Source of the DNA: Pseudomonadota bacterium | GTDB taxonomy: Bacteria > Pseudomonadota > Alphaproteobacteria > Acetobacterales > Acetobacteraceae | DNA: 5,331 nt | Assembly: GCA_021808205.1 (NCBI GenBank) | Contig: JAKBCD010000176.1 | Coordinates: 1 to 5,331 of the forward strand | Reading direction: 5' to 3' | Shown here: positions 1 through 5,331 of the stretch, one piece after another | How positions within the stretch are numbered: position 1 is the first letter of the stretch | Layout of the letters: each line of letters starts with the position of its first letter | Made by a program: the position numbers and the translations under genes | Notes under the pieces: generated by a model | What the model saw: the letters and a program-made list of their open reading frames with translations, nothing else | Database searches by the model: none | What the model was told of the DNA's origin: nothing

Positions 1-1
1 T

Positions 2-454
2 GTGGCGATGATCGACATCAAGCAGATTTTGTCGATGATCCCGCATCGCTACCCGTTTCTTCTGGTCGATCGGCTGGTGGATGTCCGCAAGGACCATTCG
101 GCTGTGGGCATCAAGAACGTGTCGGTGAATGAGCCGTTCTTTCAGGGGCATTTCCCTGGCCATCCGGTGATGCCGGGGGTGCTGATTGTGGAGAGCATGG
201 CGCAGACGGCAGCGGGGCTGGTGATTGCCACGCTGGGGCCGGAGGCGGGCATTCCCATCGTGTATTTCATGTCTATCGACGGTGCGAAGTTCCGCAAGCC
301 GGTGACGCCGGGCGACCAGCTGCGCATTACCGTGACCAAGGAAAAGCGGCGGGGGCAGATTTGGCGCTTTGTTTGCACAGCCAGGGTGGATGGCGTTGTG
401 GTGGCGGAAGCGACGATCACCGCGATGATCATGGACGAGGTCAAGCCGGTTTAA
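2..454 (+). CDS. fabZ: 3-hydroxyacyl-ACP dehydratase FabZ
   Basis: FabZ dehydrates (R)-3-hydroxyacyl-ACP to trans-2-enoyl-ACP in the cytosolic type II fatty acid cycle. The protein is a single hot-dog domain of 150 residues, the usual length. The N-terminal motif [11 protein letters not shown] (14-24) is diagnostic. The active-site stretch [15 protein letters not shown] (46-60) carries the catalytic His50, and Glu64 in the following VESMAQ helix is the second catalytic residue; the His-to-Glu spacing of 14 matches characterised FabZ. The start is either the GTG at 2 or the ATG at 8, and a start just upstream of the window cannot be excluded because only one base precedes the GTG. It lies 105 bases before lpxA. 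FabZ and LpxA compete for the same hydroxyacyl-ACP pool, so their linkage balances phospholipid against lipid A synthesis. The identification is very safe; the start is not. Confidence 0.96.
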   Translation: MAMIDIKQILSMIPHRYPFLLVDRLVDVRKDHSAVGIKNVSVNEPFFQGHFPGHPVMPGVLIVESMAQTAAGLVIATLGPEAGIPIVYFMSIDGAKFRKPVTPGDQLRITVTKEKRRGQIWRFVCTARVDGVVVAEATITAMIMDEVKPV

Positions 455-559
455 CCGATTGGCCAACACCCTGCCGCGACATATGCGGTAACCGAATGTG
501 ATTGGCTCCGGCCCGCTGGCTTGCGTACAGCGCAGGGGTAGGTTTGAAGCGGATACGAA

Positions 560-1375
560 ATGCTGGACTCAGTAAAGAGCATGATTCACCCCACCGCCAT
601 CATCGAGGATGGCGCGACGATTGCCCCTGGCGTGAAGATTGGCCCATTCTGCACGGTGGGCAAGGATGTTGTGCTGGCGGAGGGCGTGGAGCTTGTTTCT
701 CACGTCACCGTCGCCGGGCACACGCGGCTGGAGGAAGGGGTGAAGCTGTTTCCCTTCTGTACGGTGGGGCTGGAGCCGCAGGATTTGAAATATAAGGGCG
801 AGGAGACCGAGACCATCATCGGCCCGCGCACGCAGATCCGCGAACATGCCTCCATCCATCGCGGCACAATTACCGGCAGCGGCGTTACCCGGATCGGCGC
901 GGATTGCCTGCTGATGGCCACCGTGCATGTGGCGCATGACTGCGTGCTGGGCGATGGCGTCATCATCTCCAACAATGTTGCCCTGGGCGGGCATGTGGAG
1001 GTCGGAGACCGCGCGGTGATTGGTGGTAATGCAGCCCTGTTGCAATTCACCCGTGTTGGCGCGGGCGCCATGGTGGGCGGGCTGACCGGGGTGACGCGCG
1101 ATGTGATCCCGTACGCCCGCGTGTTTGGCACCAGAGCCGAATTGCTCGGCCTCAACCTTATCGGGCTGAAACGCCGGGGGGTGGACAAGACCGGGCTGGC
1201 GGAGGTGAACGCTGCCTATAAATTTCTCTTTACCGGCCCTGGTGTGTTCGCCGAGCGGGTGGTGCAGGCCGCCGAGCTGTATAAAGGTAATGCCCTGGTG
1301 GATGAAATTCTGGCCTTTATCGCAACCCCTTCAAAACACGGAATTTTGACCAACGTGGCAGGCGGCGAAGCGTAA
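560..1375 (+). CDS. lpxA: UDP-N-acetylglucosamine 3-O-acyltransferase LpxA
   Basis: LpxA transfers an (R)-3-hydroxyacyl group from ACP to UDP-GlcNAc, the first step of lipid A synthesis, as a cytosolic trimer. Residues from about 9 to 190 form hexapeptide repeats of a left-handed beta helix (IHPTAI, IAPGVK, IGPFCT and so on), followed by a helical C-terminal domain (about 196-271). Total length is 271 residues against 262 in E. coli. Comparison with the remembered E. coli sequence places catalytic His125 at His126 (HVAHDC), Lys76 at Lys77 (QDLKY), His122 at His123, His144 at His145 and Arg204 at Arg205. The chain-length ruler Gly173 is Gly174, which suggests a long acyl chain rather than the C10 of Pseudomonas. 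The residue matching E. coli His160 is Leu161, which is unusual. An in-frame stop at 545-547 limits the start to the ATG at 560 or the one at 581 (MIHPTAII). I prefer 560, because a GAAG/CGGA stretch lies at a workable distance and 581 has no spaced ribosome site. No clear promoter is visible in the 105-base spacer before it. Confidence 0.97.
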   Translation: MLDSVKSMIHPTAIIEDGATIAPGVKIGPFCTVGKDVVLAEGVELVSHVTVAGHTRLEEGVKLFPFCTVGLEPQDLKYKGEETETIIGPRTQIREHASIHRGTITGSGVTRIGADCLLMATVHVAHDCVLGDGVIISNNVALGGHVEVGDRAVIGGNAALLQFTRVGAGAMVGGLTGVTRDVIPYARVFGTRAELLGLNLIGLKRRGVDKTGLAEVNAAYKFLFTGPGVFAERVVQAAELYKGNALVDEILAFIATPSKHGILTNVAGGEA

Positions 1376-1456
1376 AGCCGCCTGGTTGACGAAGGCCGGG
1401 CAATATTCGATGGCTCGTGCCAGCCAAATTCAGAGTGCTCCAATGAGGTCAGCCGC

Positions 1457-2275
1457 ATGACGCGCCCGCTTGGTATTATTGCTGGCGGTGGGCCGCTGCC
1501 CGGCCAGGTGGCAGCCGCGGCCCAGGCGGCCGGGCGGGGCGTGTTCATTGCAGGGCTGGAGGGCTATGCCGAACCGCCGGTGCTTGCCGCCTACCCGCAC
1601 CGGTTTTACCGGTTGGGGGCCATTGGCGCGATGGTACACGCCTTTCGGGAGCGTGGCTGCGTGGACCTTGTGATGATCGGTCCGGTTAAACGCCCGTCTT
1701 TTCTTTCGTTGCGCCCGGATGCGCAAGGCGCGCGGTTGCTGGCGCGCGTTGGCAAGGCGGCGTTCCGGGGAGATGATGGGCTGCTGGCAGCGATTGTACG
1801 GGTGCTCTCCGAGGAAGGGTTTCATATAGTGGGGGCGCATGAGATCATGACCGACGCGCTGGCTCCGGAAGGGCTGCTGACGGCAGCCGCGCCCGACGCG
1901 CAGGCCATGGCGGACATTCAGCGCGGCATTGAGGTTCTCAAGGTGATGGGCGCCGCTGATATAGGCCAGGCCTGCGTTGTACAGCAGGGATTGGTGCTGG
2001 CGGTTGAAACCGTGGAAGGCACCGATGCCATGCTTTCGCGCGTGCAGGCGGTTGCACGCCCAGGCCCGGCGGGCGTGCTTGTTAAAATCGCCAAGCCGCA
2101 ACAAGACCGGCGGGCGGATTTGCCAACGATTGGGCCGGACACGATGCGTCATGCGCTGGACGCAGGGCTAAGAGGTGTGGCATTCGAAGCTGGCGGCACT
2201 ATTTTGGCGGAAAGACAGCATTCAATTGAAATTGCCGATAAAGCAGGTGTTTTTTTAATCGGCATTCGTGCCTAA
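1457..2275 (+). CDS. lpxI: UDP-2,3-diacylglucosamine pyrophosphatase LpxI
   Basis: LpxI (DUF1009 family) hydrolyses UDP-2,3-diacylglucosamine to lipid X and UMP. It replaces the unrelated LpxH in many alphaproteobacteria and attacks the beta phosphate in a metal-dependent reaction. The N-terminal [15 protein letters not shown] (5-19) is the family signature of the first domain, with IGPVKRPSF at 74-82 following. The C-terminal domain carries [20 protein letters not shown] (210-229), whose Asp217 and Asp221 include the counterpart of the essential Asp225 of Caulobacter LpxI; I cannot tell which without an alignment. Length is 272 residues, close to the family norm. A GAGG ribosome site at 1445-1448, eight bases before the ATG, supports this start. 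It sits 81 bases after lpxA and 29 bases before gloA. In many relatives lpxB, which uses the lipid X made here, follows directly; it does not here. A run of seven T (2250-2256) lies in frame near the end. Confidence 0.94.
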   Translation: MTRPLGIIAGGGPLPGQVAAAAQAAGRGVFIAGLEGYAEPPVLAAYPHRFYRLGAIGAMVHAFRERGCVDLVMIGPVKRPSFLSLRPDAQGARLLARVGKAAFRGDDGLLAAIVRVLSEEGFHIVGAHEIMTDALAPEGLLTAAAPDAQAMADIQRGIEVLKVMGAADIGQACVVQQGLVLAVETVEGTDAMLSRVQAVARPGPAGVLVKIAKPQQDRRADLPTIGPDTMRHALDAGLRGVAFEAGGTILAERQHSIEIADKAGVFLIGIRA

Positions 2276-2290
2276 ATGAATGGAACCAGC

Positions 2291-2298
2291 GGGAGAGG
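2291..2298 (+). promoter_or_regulatory. Ribosome binding site fixing the TTG start of gloA
   Basis: GGGAGAGG lies six bases before the TTG at 2305 and is one of the better purine-rich ribosome sites in the window. It supports the unusual TTG start over the in-frame ATG at 2332. Starting at that ATG would delete the first metal-binding histidine of the enzyme. Confidence 0.75.
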
Positions 2299-2304
2299 CT
2301 AAAG

Positions 2305-2703
2305 TTGAGCGAATTCTCTTACCTTCATACAATGCTGCGGGTTGGCGACCTGGACCGGAGCGTGGCGTTTTATACCGGCCTGCTGGGTATGAAGGAGCTG
2401 CGCCGTACTGAGGTTCCCGAAGGCAAATACACGCTGGTGTTTGTGGGGTATGGCGGCGAGGCCGACCACACAGTGCTGGAGCTTACCTATAACTGGGGTG
2501 TTGATAAATACGAGCTGGGTTCGGCGTTTGGCCATCTTGCCTTGGGCGTGCCAGATATTTACGCCACTTGTGAGCGTTTGCGCGAGGCGGGCGTAAAAAT
2601 TTCCCGCGAGCCGGGCCCGGTGAAGTTCGGCACCACAGTGATTGCCTTCATCGATGACCCGGATGGCTACAAGATCGAGTTGATTGAACGGAAACCGCGC
2701 TGA
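2305..2703 (+). CDS. gloA: Lactoylglutathione lyase (glyoxalase I)
   Basis: GloA isomerises the hemithioacetal of methylglyoxal and glutathione to S-lactoylglutathione, the first step of methylglyoxal detoxification in the cytosol. The 132-residue protein closely resembles E. coli GloA along its length, for example [10 protein letters not shown] (7-16), [15 protein letters not shown] (58-72) and [11 protein letters not shown] (118-128). The four metal ligands are all present: His8, Glu59, His77 and Glu125 correspond to E. coli His5, Glu56, His74 and Glu122. The short length without extra loops fits the nickel/cobalt-dependent bacterial class rather than the zinc class. Translation must begin at the TTG, because the next in-frame start, an ATG at codon 10, would remove His8. 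It lies 29 bases after lpxI and one base before the sulfotransferase gene, so all are probably cotranscribed. The function is a housekeeping detoxification with no obvious tie to lipid A; it occupies the place where lpxB is often found. Confidence 0.95.
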   Translation: MSEFSYLHTMLRVGDLDRSVAFYTGLLGMKELRRTEVPEGKYTLVFVGYGGEADHTVLELTYNWGVDKYELGSAFGHLALGVPDIYATCERLREAGVKISREPGPVKFGTTVIAFIDDPDGYKIELIERKPR

Positions 2704-2704
2704 A

Positions 2705-3913
2705 ATGGCGACGCTGGCATCTTTCCTTAGCCGAAGCTTTACCCTGGCCGACATGGTTTTGCCTGATGCCGCGTTTGCGGTTGATGATGCCGAGGCCTTG
2801 ATCCGCGCCGCGAAGGTATCGCCCACGCCGGATGCCGTGGAGGGGTTGAAACAACTGCTCGCCTCCATCCGCGCGGAATCGGAGCTGAGTTTGTTCGGGC
2901 GTGTCTCTCTGAAATGGGATTTTATCCGGCTGTTGCGCAATGCGCAGCTGGTTGAAGATGCGCACGCGGCCAATCCGGCGCTGGGGGCTGCCCCCATCAA
3001 GGCGCCGCTGATTATTCTGGGCCTGCCGCGTTCGGGAACGAGCTTTCTGCACAATCTGATGGCGGAGGACCCGGATAACCAGGTGCCCCGCAACTGGCAG
3101 ATGATCTATCCTGCCCCGCGCCCCGCAGGTTTTAACCCCAAGGGCGACAAGCGCGTGATCAGCGTGGACAAACAGCTCGATTTATTCAACGGACTGGCGC
3201 CAGGGTTTCGTGATCTGCACCCGATTTATGCCGACAGCCCGCAGGAATGCAGCGAGATCACCTCGCATGTGTTCCAAAGCCTGCGGTTTGATTCCACACA
3301 CCGTGTGCCTGCCTATTTCGATTGGCTGGAGCAGCGCGGGCATGACGATGCTTTTGTTTTCCACAAGAAATTCTTGCAATTTTTGCAAGATGGCAGCCCG
3401 GCGCGCTGGGTACTGAAATGCCCTGACCATACCTTCACGCTGGATGCGATCCTGCGGGTTTATCCTGATGCGCGCTTCGTGATTCTCCATCGTGATCCGT
3501 TGGCGGTGCTGGGGTCGGTTGCGCACCTCACGCAGGTGCTTCGCCGGCCGTTTCTGCGTGGGATAGATGCAGGAGAGATCGGCGCGCAGGTTGCCGCCCG
3601 CTGGACACAAGGCGCCAATCTGCTGCTGGAGTTCGACCAGCGGGCGGATGTGCCCGCCGCCCGCAAGCTGCATATGCAGTATGAGGAGTTTACCGCAGCA
3701 CCCCTGGCGGCGATGGAGCGCATTTATGCGCATTTTGGTGAAGAGCTGACGCTGGCTGCATCTCAGGCCATGGAGCGGGTGATTCAGGCGAAGCCGCGCG
3801 GTGGCTATGGGCGGCACGCGCCGTATAGACTGGAGGCTTTCAAGCTCAGCGGGCCGGCCCTGCAGAATGCATTCCGGCCTTACGTGCTGCAATATTGCCA
3901 AGCAGCTCAGTAA
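2705..3913 (+). CDS. Sulfotransferase, Sulfotransfer_3-like, substrate unknown
   Basis: The predicted 402-residue enzyme would move a sulfuryl group from PAPS to an unknown acceptor. A helical N-terminal region (about 1-95) is followed by the PAPS 5'-phosphosulfate loop LPRSGTSFLH (107-116) after a hydrophobic strand. WVLKCPDH (235-242) follows. The 3'-phosphate site is LHRDPLAVLGSVAHL (261-275), with Arg263 and Ser271 as the likely binding residues. The C-terminal GRHAPYRLEAFKLSG (369-383) matches the HxY...L..F.L ending common in this family. No signal peptide or membrane segment is seen, so it is probably cytosolic. The ATG at 2705 begins one base after the gloA stop and has no good ribosome site, which suggests reinitiation coupled to gloA; a TTG at 2684 in frame is a weaker alternative. 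The 3' end overlaps the convergent glycosyltransferase by 68 bases. The neighbours suggest a lipid A, glycan or lipid acceptor, but this is inference. The family call is firm; the substrate is open. Confidence 0.87.
   Translation: MATLASFLSRSFTLADMVLPDAAFAVDDAEALIRAAKVSPTPDAVEGLKQLLASIRAESELSLFGRVSLKWDFIRLLRNAQLVEDAHAANPALGAAPIKAPLIILGLPRSGTSFLHNLMAEDPDNQVPRNWQMIYPAPRPAGFNPKGDKRVISVDKQLDLFNGLAPGFRDLHPIYADSPQECSEITSHVFQSLRFDSTHRVPAYFDWLEQRGHDDAFVFHKKFLQFLQDGSPARWVLKCPDHTFTLDAILRVYPDARFVILHRDPLAVLGSVAHLTQVLRRPFLRGIDAGEIGAQVAARWTQGANLLLEFDQRADVPAARKLHMQYEEFTAAPLAAMERIYAHFGEELTLAASQAMERVIQAKPRGGYGRHAPYRLEAFKLSGPALQNAFRPYVLQYCQAAQ
3372..3390. repeat. Perfect 8-bp inverted repeat inside the sulfotransferase gene
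   Basis: TCTTGCAA, a TTT spacer, then TTGCAAGA form a perfect AT-rich inverted repeat. It coincides with codons for a duplicated Phe-Leu-Gln (FLQFLQ), so amino acid repetition may explain it. No U-rich tract follows, so it is not a terminator of the usual kind. Confidence 0.6.
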
Positions 3914-5030
3914 TCGCGTCCAGCAGAATGGGCGCGGTAACGCCCAGGCTGTAGTGCTGCTCAACACGGCGGCGGGCGGCTTGTCCCATCTCGGCGGTGA
4001 GGGTTGGGTTGGCGCATAGCGTGTGCAGATGCGTTACCCAGTCTTGCGCCGTGTGGGCAAGAAAGCCGGTTTCACCGTGGAGAACGATGCGGCTGTTGGC
4101 CCCGATGGGGCTTGCAATGGCGGGGCGGGCCATGGCCATATACTGGATCAGCTTGTAGCCGGATTTGCCATTGGCCCATTCCGTATCTGGCAACGGCATG
4201 ATGCCCGCGTGGCAACGCCCGATGAAGGCGGCTTCGGTGTTTTCGGTCCAGGCCATGCTTTCCACATCAACGCCCGGTAAGGTAAAGCCGGGTGCACCGA
4301 TGACCAGTAGTTTAAACGGTTGCTCCTGACTTAACGCACGCAGCGGCTCGGCGATGGCAGTCAGGTAGGTGGCGGTGAGGGGCGTGCCGATCCAGCCAAC
4401 TGTAAACGGGCCCATCGGTGGCGGCACCGGCGCGTAGCGCGCAAGGTCTATCACCGTTGGCAACAGCAGAATGTTTTTTGCCCCTTCTGATGAGGCCCAC
4501 TGATAAAGCGTGTCGTTGGCGACGATCGTCAATTCAGCCCCGCGCAACAATTTGCCGAATTTATTGCGCAGCAGCAGTCTCACAAGAGGCGAGTTTGACT
4601 CAGCATAGCGCAGTGCCCAGGCATCGTCGAAATCAAGCATATAGGGCACATTGCGCAACATGCCGCGTTCCAGCCAGAAGGGCAGCCAGGGCAGCAGCTC
4701 TTTTTCAATCCAGAGCAGGCTGTGGCTTTTAATTTGACTTCGTAACGTTACGGCACGCCGGTATGCCGCGAGCGCCGCACCTGCGCGCTGGCGGCCGGCA
4801 TAAAGTGCTGCCAGGTAGTCATCGTCCAGAAAAGGCCGCAGTGTGACGTGGAGCCCCGCCTGGCGTAGATAGGGGGCATATTGCGCCAGCCGCAGGCGGG
4901 AGGATGCGCCCAGCGCACCATAGCGCATGGCGCAAAGCAGGCTGCCATGAATGGCGTGAATGGAACGGTCCGATACCGGCGGAGCTGTTGAGGCAGCCTG
5001 GGGAAACGGCCGCAGGAGCGGTTCGGGCAT
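3846..5030 (-). CDS. GT4-like glycosyltransferase, cell-surface glycan
   Basis: This 394-residue protein has the two-domain layout of a GT-B glycosyltransferase and would add a sugar from a nucleotide donor to a surface glycan. The N-terminal Rossmann domain opens with LLCAMRYGALGASSRLR (31-47), a motif typical of a GT4 subgroup. MLDFDDAW (131-138) and LTIVANDTL (167-175) follow. The C-terminal domain begins near FTVGWIGTP (209-217) and contains the donor-site region GIMPLPDTEW (276-285), GKSGYKLIQYMA (288-299) and ARPAIASPIGAN (301-312). The canonical EX7E pair is absent; Gly288 and Gln296 stand at those places. About 28 residues precede the first strand. The ATG at 5028-5030 has no ribosome site, and the alternative Met35 (4926-4928) would cut into the first strand, so I keep the long form. 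Residues from about 373 on overlap the sulfotransferase gene antisense. It is divergent from another glycosyltransferase. The donor and acceptor are unknown. Confidence 0.88.
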   Translation of the reverse strand: MPEPLLRPFPQAASTAPPVSDRSIHAIHGSLLCAMRYGALGASSRLRLAQYAPYLRQAGLHVTLRPFLDDDYLAALYAGRQRAGAALAAYRRAVTLRSQIKSHSLLWIEKELLPWLPFWLERGMLRNVPYMLDFDDAWALRYAESNSPLVRLLLRNKFGKLLRGAELTIVANDTLYQWASSEGAKNILLLPTVIDLARYAPVPPPMGPFTVGWIGTPLTATYLTAIAEPLRALSQEQPFKLLVIGAPGFTLPGVDVESMAWTENTEAAFIGRCHAGIMPLPDTEWANGKSGYKLIQYMAMARPAIASPIGANSRIVLHGETGFLAHTAQDWVTHLHTLCANPTLTAEMGQAARRRVEQHYSLGVTAPILLDAITELLGNIAARKAGMHSAGPAR

Positions 5031-5039
5031 GTGCTAAAT

Positions 5040-5069
5040 ATAATAAAAGTCAGGATTGAATAAAACCAA
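5040..5069 (-). promoter_or_regulatory. Candidate promoter for the - strand glycosyltransferase
   Basis: Read on the - strand, TTGGTT (5069-5064) and TATTAT (5045-5040) are separated by 18 bases within an AT-rich island in an otherwise GC-rich window. The -10 matches five of six consensus bases; the -35 matches only the TTG. The -10 ends nine bases before the ATG, so the transcript would start at or almost at the start codon. That fits the lack of a ribosome site for this gene. Confidence 0.45.
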
Positions 5070-5073
5070 TAAG

Positions 5074-5102
5074 TTGAGGAAAAGCAAATTGAACGGTCTG
5101 AT
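5074..5102 (+). promoter_or_regulatory. Weak candidate promoter for the + strand glycosyltransferase
   Basis: TTGAGG (5074-5079) and TCTGAT (5097-5102) have a 17-base spacer and match four of six consensus bases each. The region between the divergent genes must hold a promoter for the + strand gene unless transcription reads through, which the opposing gene upstream makes unlikely. The exact boxes are uncertain, and the -10 overlaps the 14-base direct repeat at 5091-5104. Confidence 0.25.
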
Positions 5103-5130
5103 ACAACCAGTACGTGACAGGGTGCGTTCA

Positions 5131-5138
5131 GGGGAGAG
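5131..5138 (+). promoter_or_regulatory. Ribosome binding site for the GTG start at 5142
   Basis: GGGGAGAG lies directly upstream of the GTG, with five bases between its GGAG core and the start codon. An in-frame stop at 5115-5117 and the absence of any other start codon between it and 5142 make this GTG the first possible start. Confidence 0.65.
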
Positions 5139-5141
5139 CTT

Positions 5142-5331
5142 GTGACACCGGAACGGTTGTCTTTTAGCCATAACGCGTGGCGGTTGTTGCCCGCAGGGGC
5201 AAGGCGTTGCGCCTTGGGCGTGGTTGCCCGCGGGCTTGCACCGCGCGCGGGCGTGCCTGCGCCTGCCGCAAGCCATGGCCTGGCGGTTGCGGGTGAGCTG
5301 GACCTTGCCACCGGCCTCGGCGAAGCCGCGC
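5142..5331 (+). CDS. Glycosyltransferase, N-terminal fragment cut by window edge
   Basis: An open frame begins at GTG 5142 behind a good ribosome site and runs without a stop through the last base, giving 63 complete codons. The first 45 residues are rich in Ala, Arg, Gly and Pro and not informative. Residues 47-63 read LAVAGELDLATGLGEAA: a hydrophobic strand followed by GE, then the GLGE loop. This is the characteristic N-terminal opening of a group of GT-B glycosyltransferases (often written GxF...GLGE.AR), in which the loop lies at the start of the first Rossmann domain. It is divergent from the - strand glycosyltransferase with 111 bases between the start codons, so the two probably belong to one surface-glycan locus. 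A second frame from the ATG at 5275 is also open to the edge but shows no family motif. Full length, substrate and completeness cannot be judged from this window. Confidence 0.78.
   Translation, partial: MTPERLSFSHNAWRLLPAGARRCALGVVARGLAPRAGVPAPAASHGLAVAGELDLATGLGEAA
5187..5250 (+). repeat. Cluster of four perfect inverted repeats in an early coding region
   Basis: Four GC-rich palindromes follow one another: TTGCCC-GCAG-GGGCAA (5187-5202), AAGGCG-TTG-CGCCTT (5201-5215), GCCCGCGGGC (5226-5235) and CCGCGCGCGG (5241-5250). The first two share an AA and can each form a tight hairpin in RNA. They cover codons 16-37 of the + strand glycosyltransferase, a weakly conserved N-terminal part. They might affect translation or transcript stability, or reflect Arg/Ala/Gly codons in GC-rich DNA. 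Confidence 0.5.

Larger units (their letters stand above)
4963..5104 (+). repeat. Pair of near-identical 14-bp direct repeats
   Basis: GAACGGTCCGATAC at 4963-4976 and GAACGGTCTGATAC at 5091-5104 differ at one base and lie 128 bases apart in the same orientation. The second is in the divergent intergenic region; the first is in the N-terminal coding part of the - strand glycosyltransferase. The core GAACGGT occurs again at 5151-5157, just after the GTG start of the + strand gene. They could be operator sites for a regulator of the divergent pair, or chance. Confidence 0.4.

Noticed and set aside
459..487. TTGGCC with a 17-base spacer and TATGCG as a promoter for lpxA
   Set aside because: Both boxes match the consensus too poorly to support a promoter call.
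1411..1426. TGGCT-CGTGCC-AGCCA stem loop between lpxA and lpxI
   Set aside because: The stem is only five base pairs and lacks a T tract, so a terminator or attenuator is not supported.
1430..2152. A 240-codon open frame on the - strand opposite lpxI
   Set aside because: It lies wholly antisense to a well-identified gene, has no family motif and a His/Arg-rich composition typical of shadow frames in GC-rich DNA.
2250..2256. Run of seven T near the end of lpxI as a slippery or error-prone site
   Set aside because: The frame continues normally to a family-typical C-terminus, so no frameshift is needed.
2299..3093. A 264-codon - strand frame opposite gloA and the sulfotransferase start
   Set aside because: It covers two genes with clear catalytic residues on the + strand and has no motif of its own.
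3851..3860. GGGCCGGCCC palindrome in the convergent overlap, considered as a terminator
   Set aside because: It has no adequate loop and no T-rich tract on either side, and it lies within both coding sequences.
3182..3967. A 261-codon - strand frame opposite the sulfotransferase
   Set aside because: The + strand frame carries the complete PAPS-binding motifs, and this frame shows no recognisable domain.
4748..5311. A - strand frame spanning the divergent intergenic region
   Set aside because: It overlaps the glycosyltransferase in another frame and the AT-rich promoter region; its sequence is not protein-like.
5275..5331. ATG-started frame within the last gene
   Set aside because: It is open to the edge, but the GTG frame has a ribosome site and the GLGE glycosyltransferase motif.

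Overview
The window is GC-rich bacterial DNA (about 60% by eye) carrying seven protein genes packed at high density. LpxI in place of LpxH, together with the order fabZ-lpxA-lpxI, points to an alphaproteobacterium. An acetic-acid-bacterium or Rhodospirillales-like relative is plausible, but the sequence alone does not settle the genus.

Left part (2-2275): three + strand genes of the lipid A/fatty acid block. These are fabZ, lpxA and lpxI. FabZ and LpxA draw on the same (R)-3-hydroxyacyl-ACP pool. LpxA begins lipid A synthesis, and LpxI later converts UDP-2,3-diacylglucosamine to lipid X. Spacers of 105 and 81 bases separate them.

Middle (2305-3913): where many alphaproteobacteria have lpxB directly after lpxI, this window instead has gloA (nickel-type glyoxalase I, TTG start). 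One base after it comes a large Sulfotransfer_3-type sulfotransferase. All five + strand genes probably form one transcription unit; lpxD may lie upstream and lpxB must be elsewhere.

Right part (3846-5331): a GT4-like glycosyltransferase on the - strand converges on the sulfotransferase and overlaps its 3' end by 68 bases. An AT-rich divergent promoter region (5031-5141) separates it from a second glycosyltransferase on the + strand. That gene starts at a GTG and is cut by the window edge after 63 codons.

Taken together, the window is an envelope-glycan locus: lipid A genes on one side, glycosyltransferases on the other, and a sulfotransferase between. The most interesting hypothesis is that the sulfotransferase modifies a surface glycan or lipid, but its substrate cannot be read from the sequence. 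Start codons are varied (GTG or ATG, ATG, ATG, TTG, ATG, ATG, GTG). I saw no RNA genes, mobile elements, CRISPR arrays or convincing rho-independent terminators, and no gene-free stretch reaches 300 bases.
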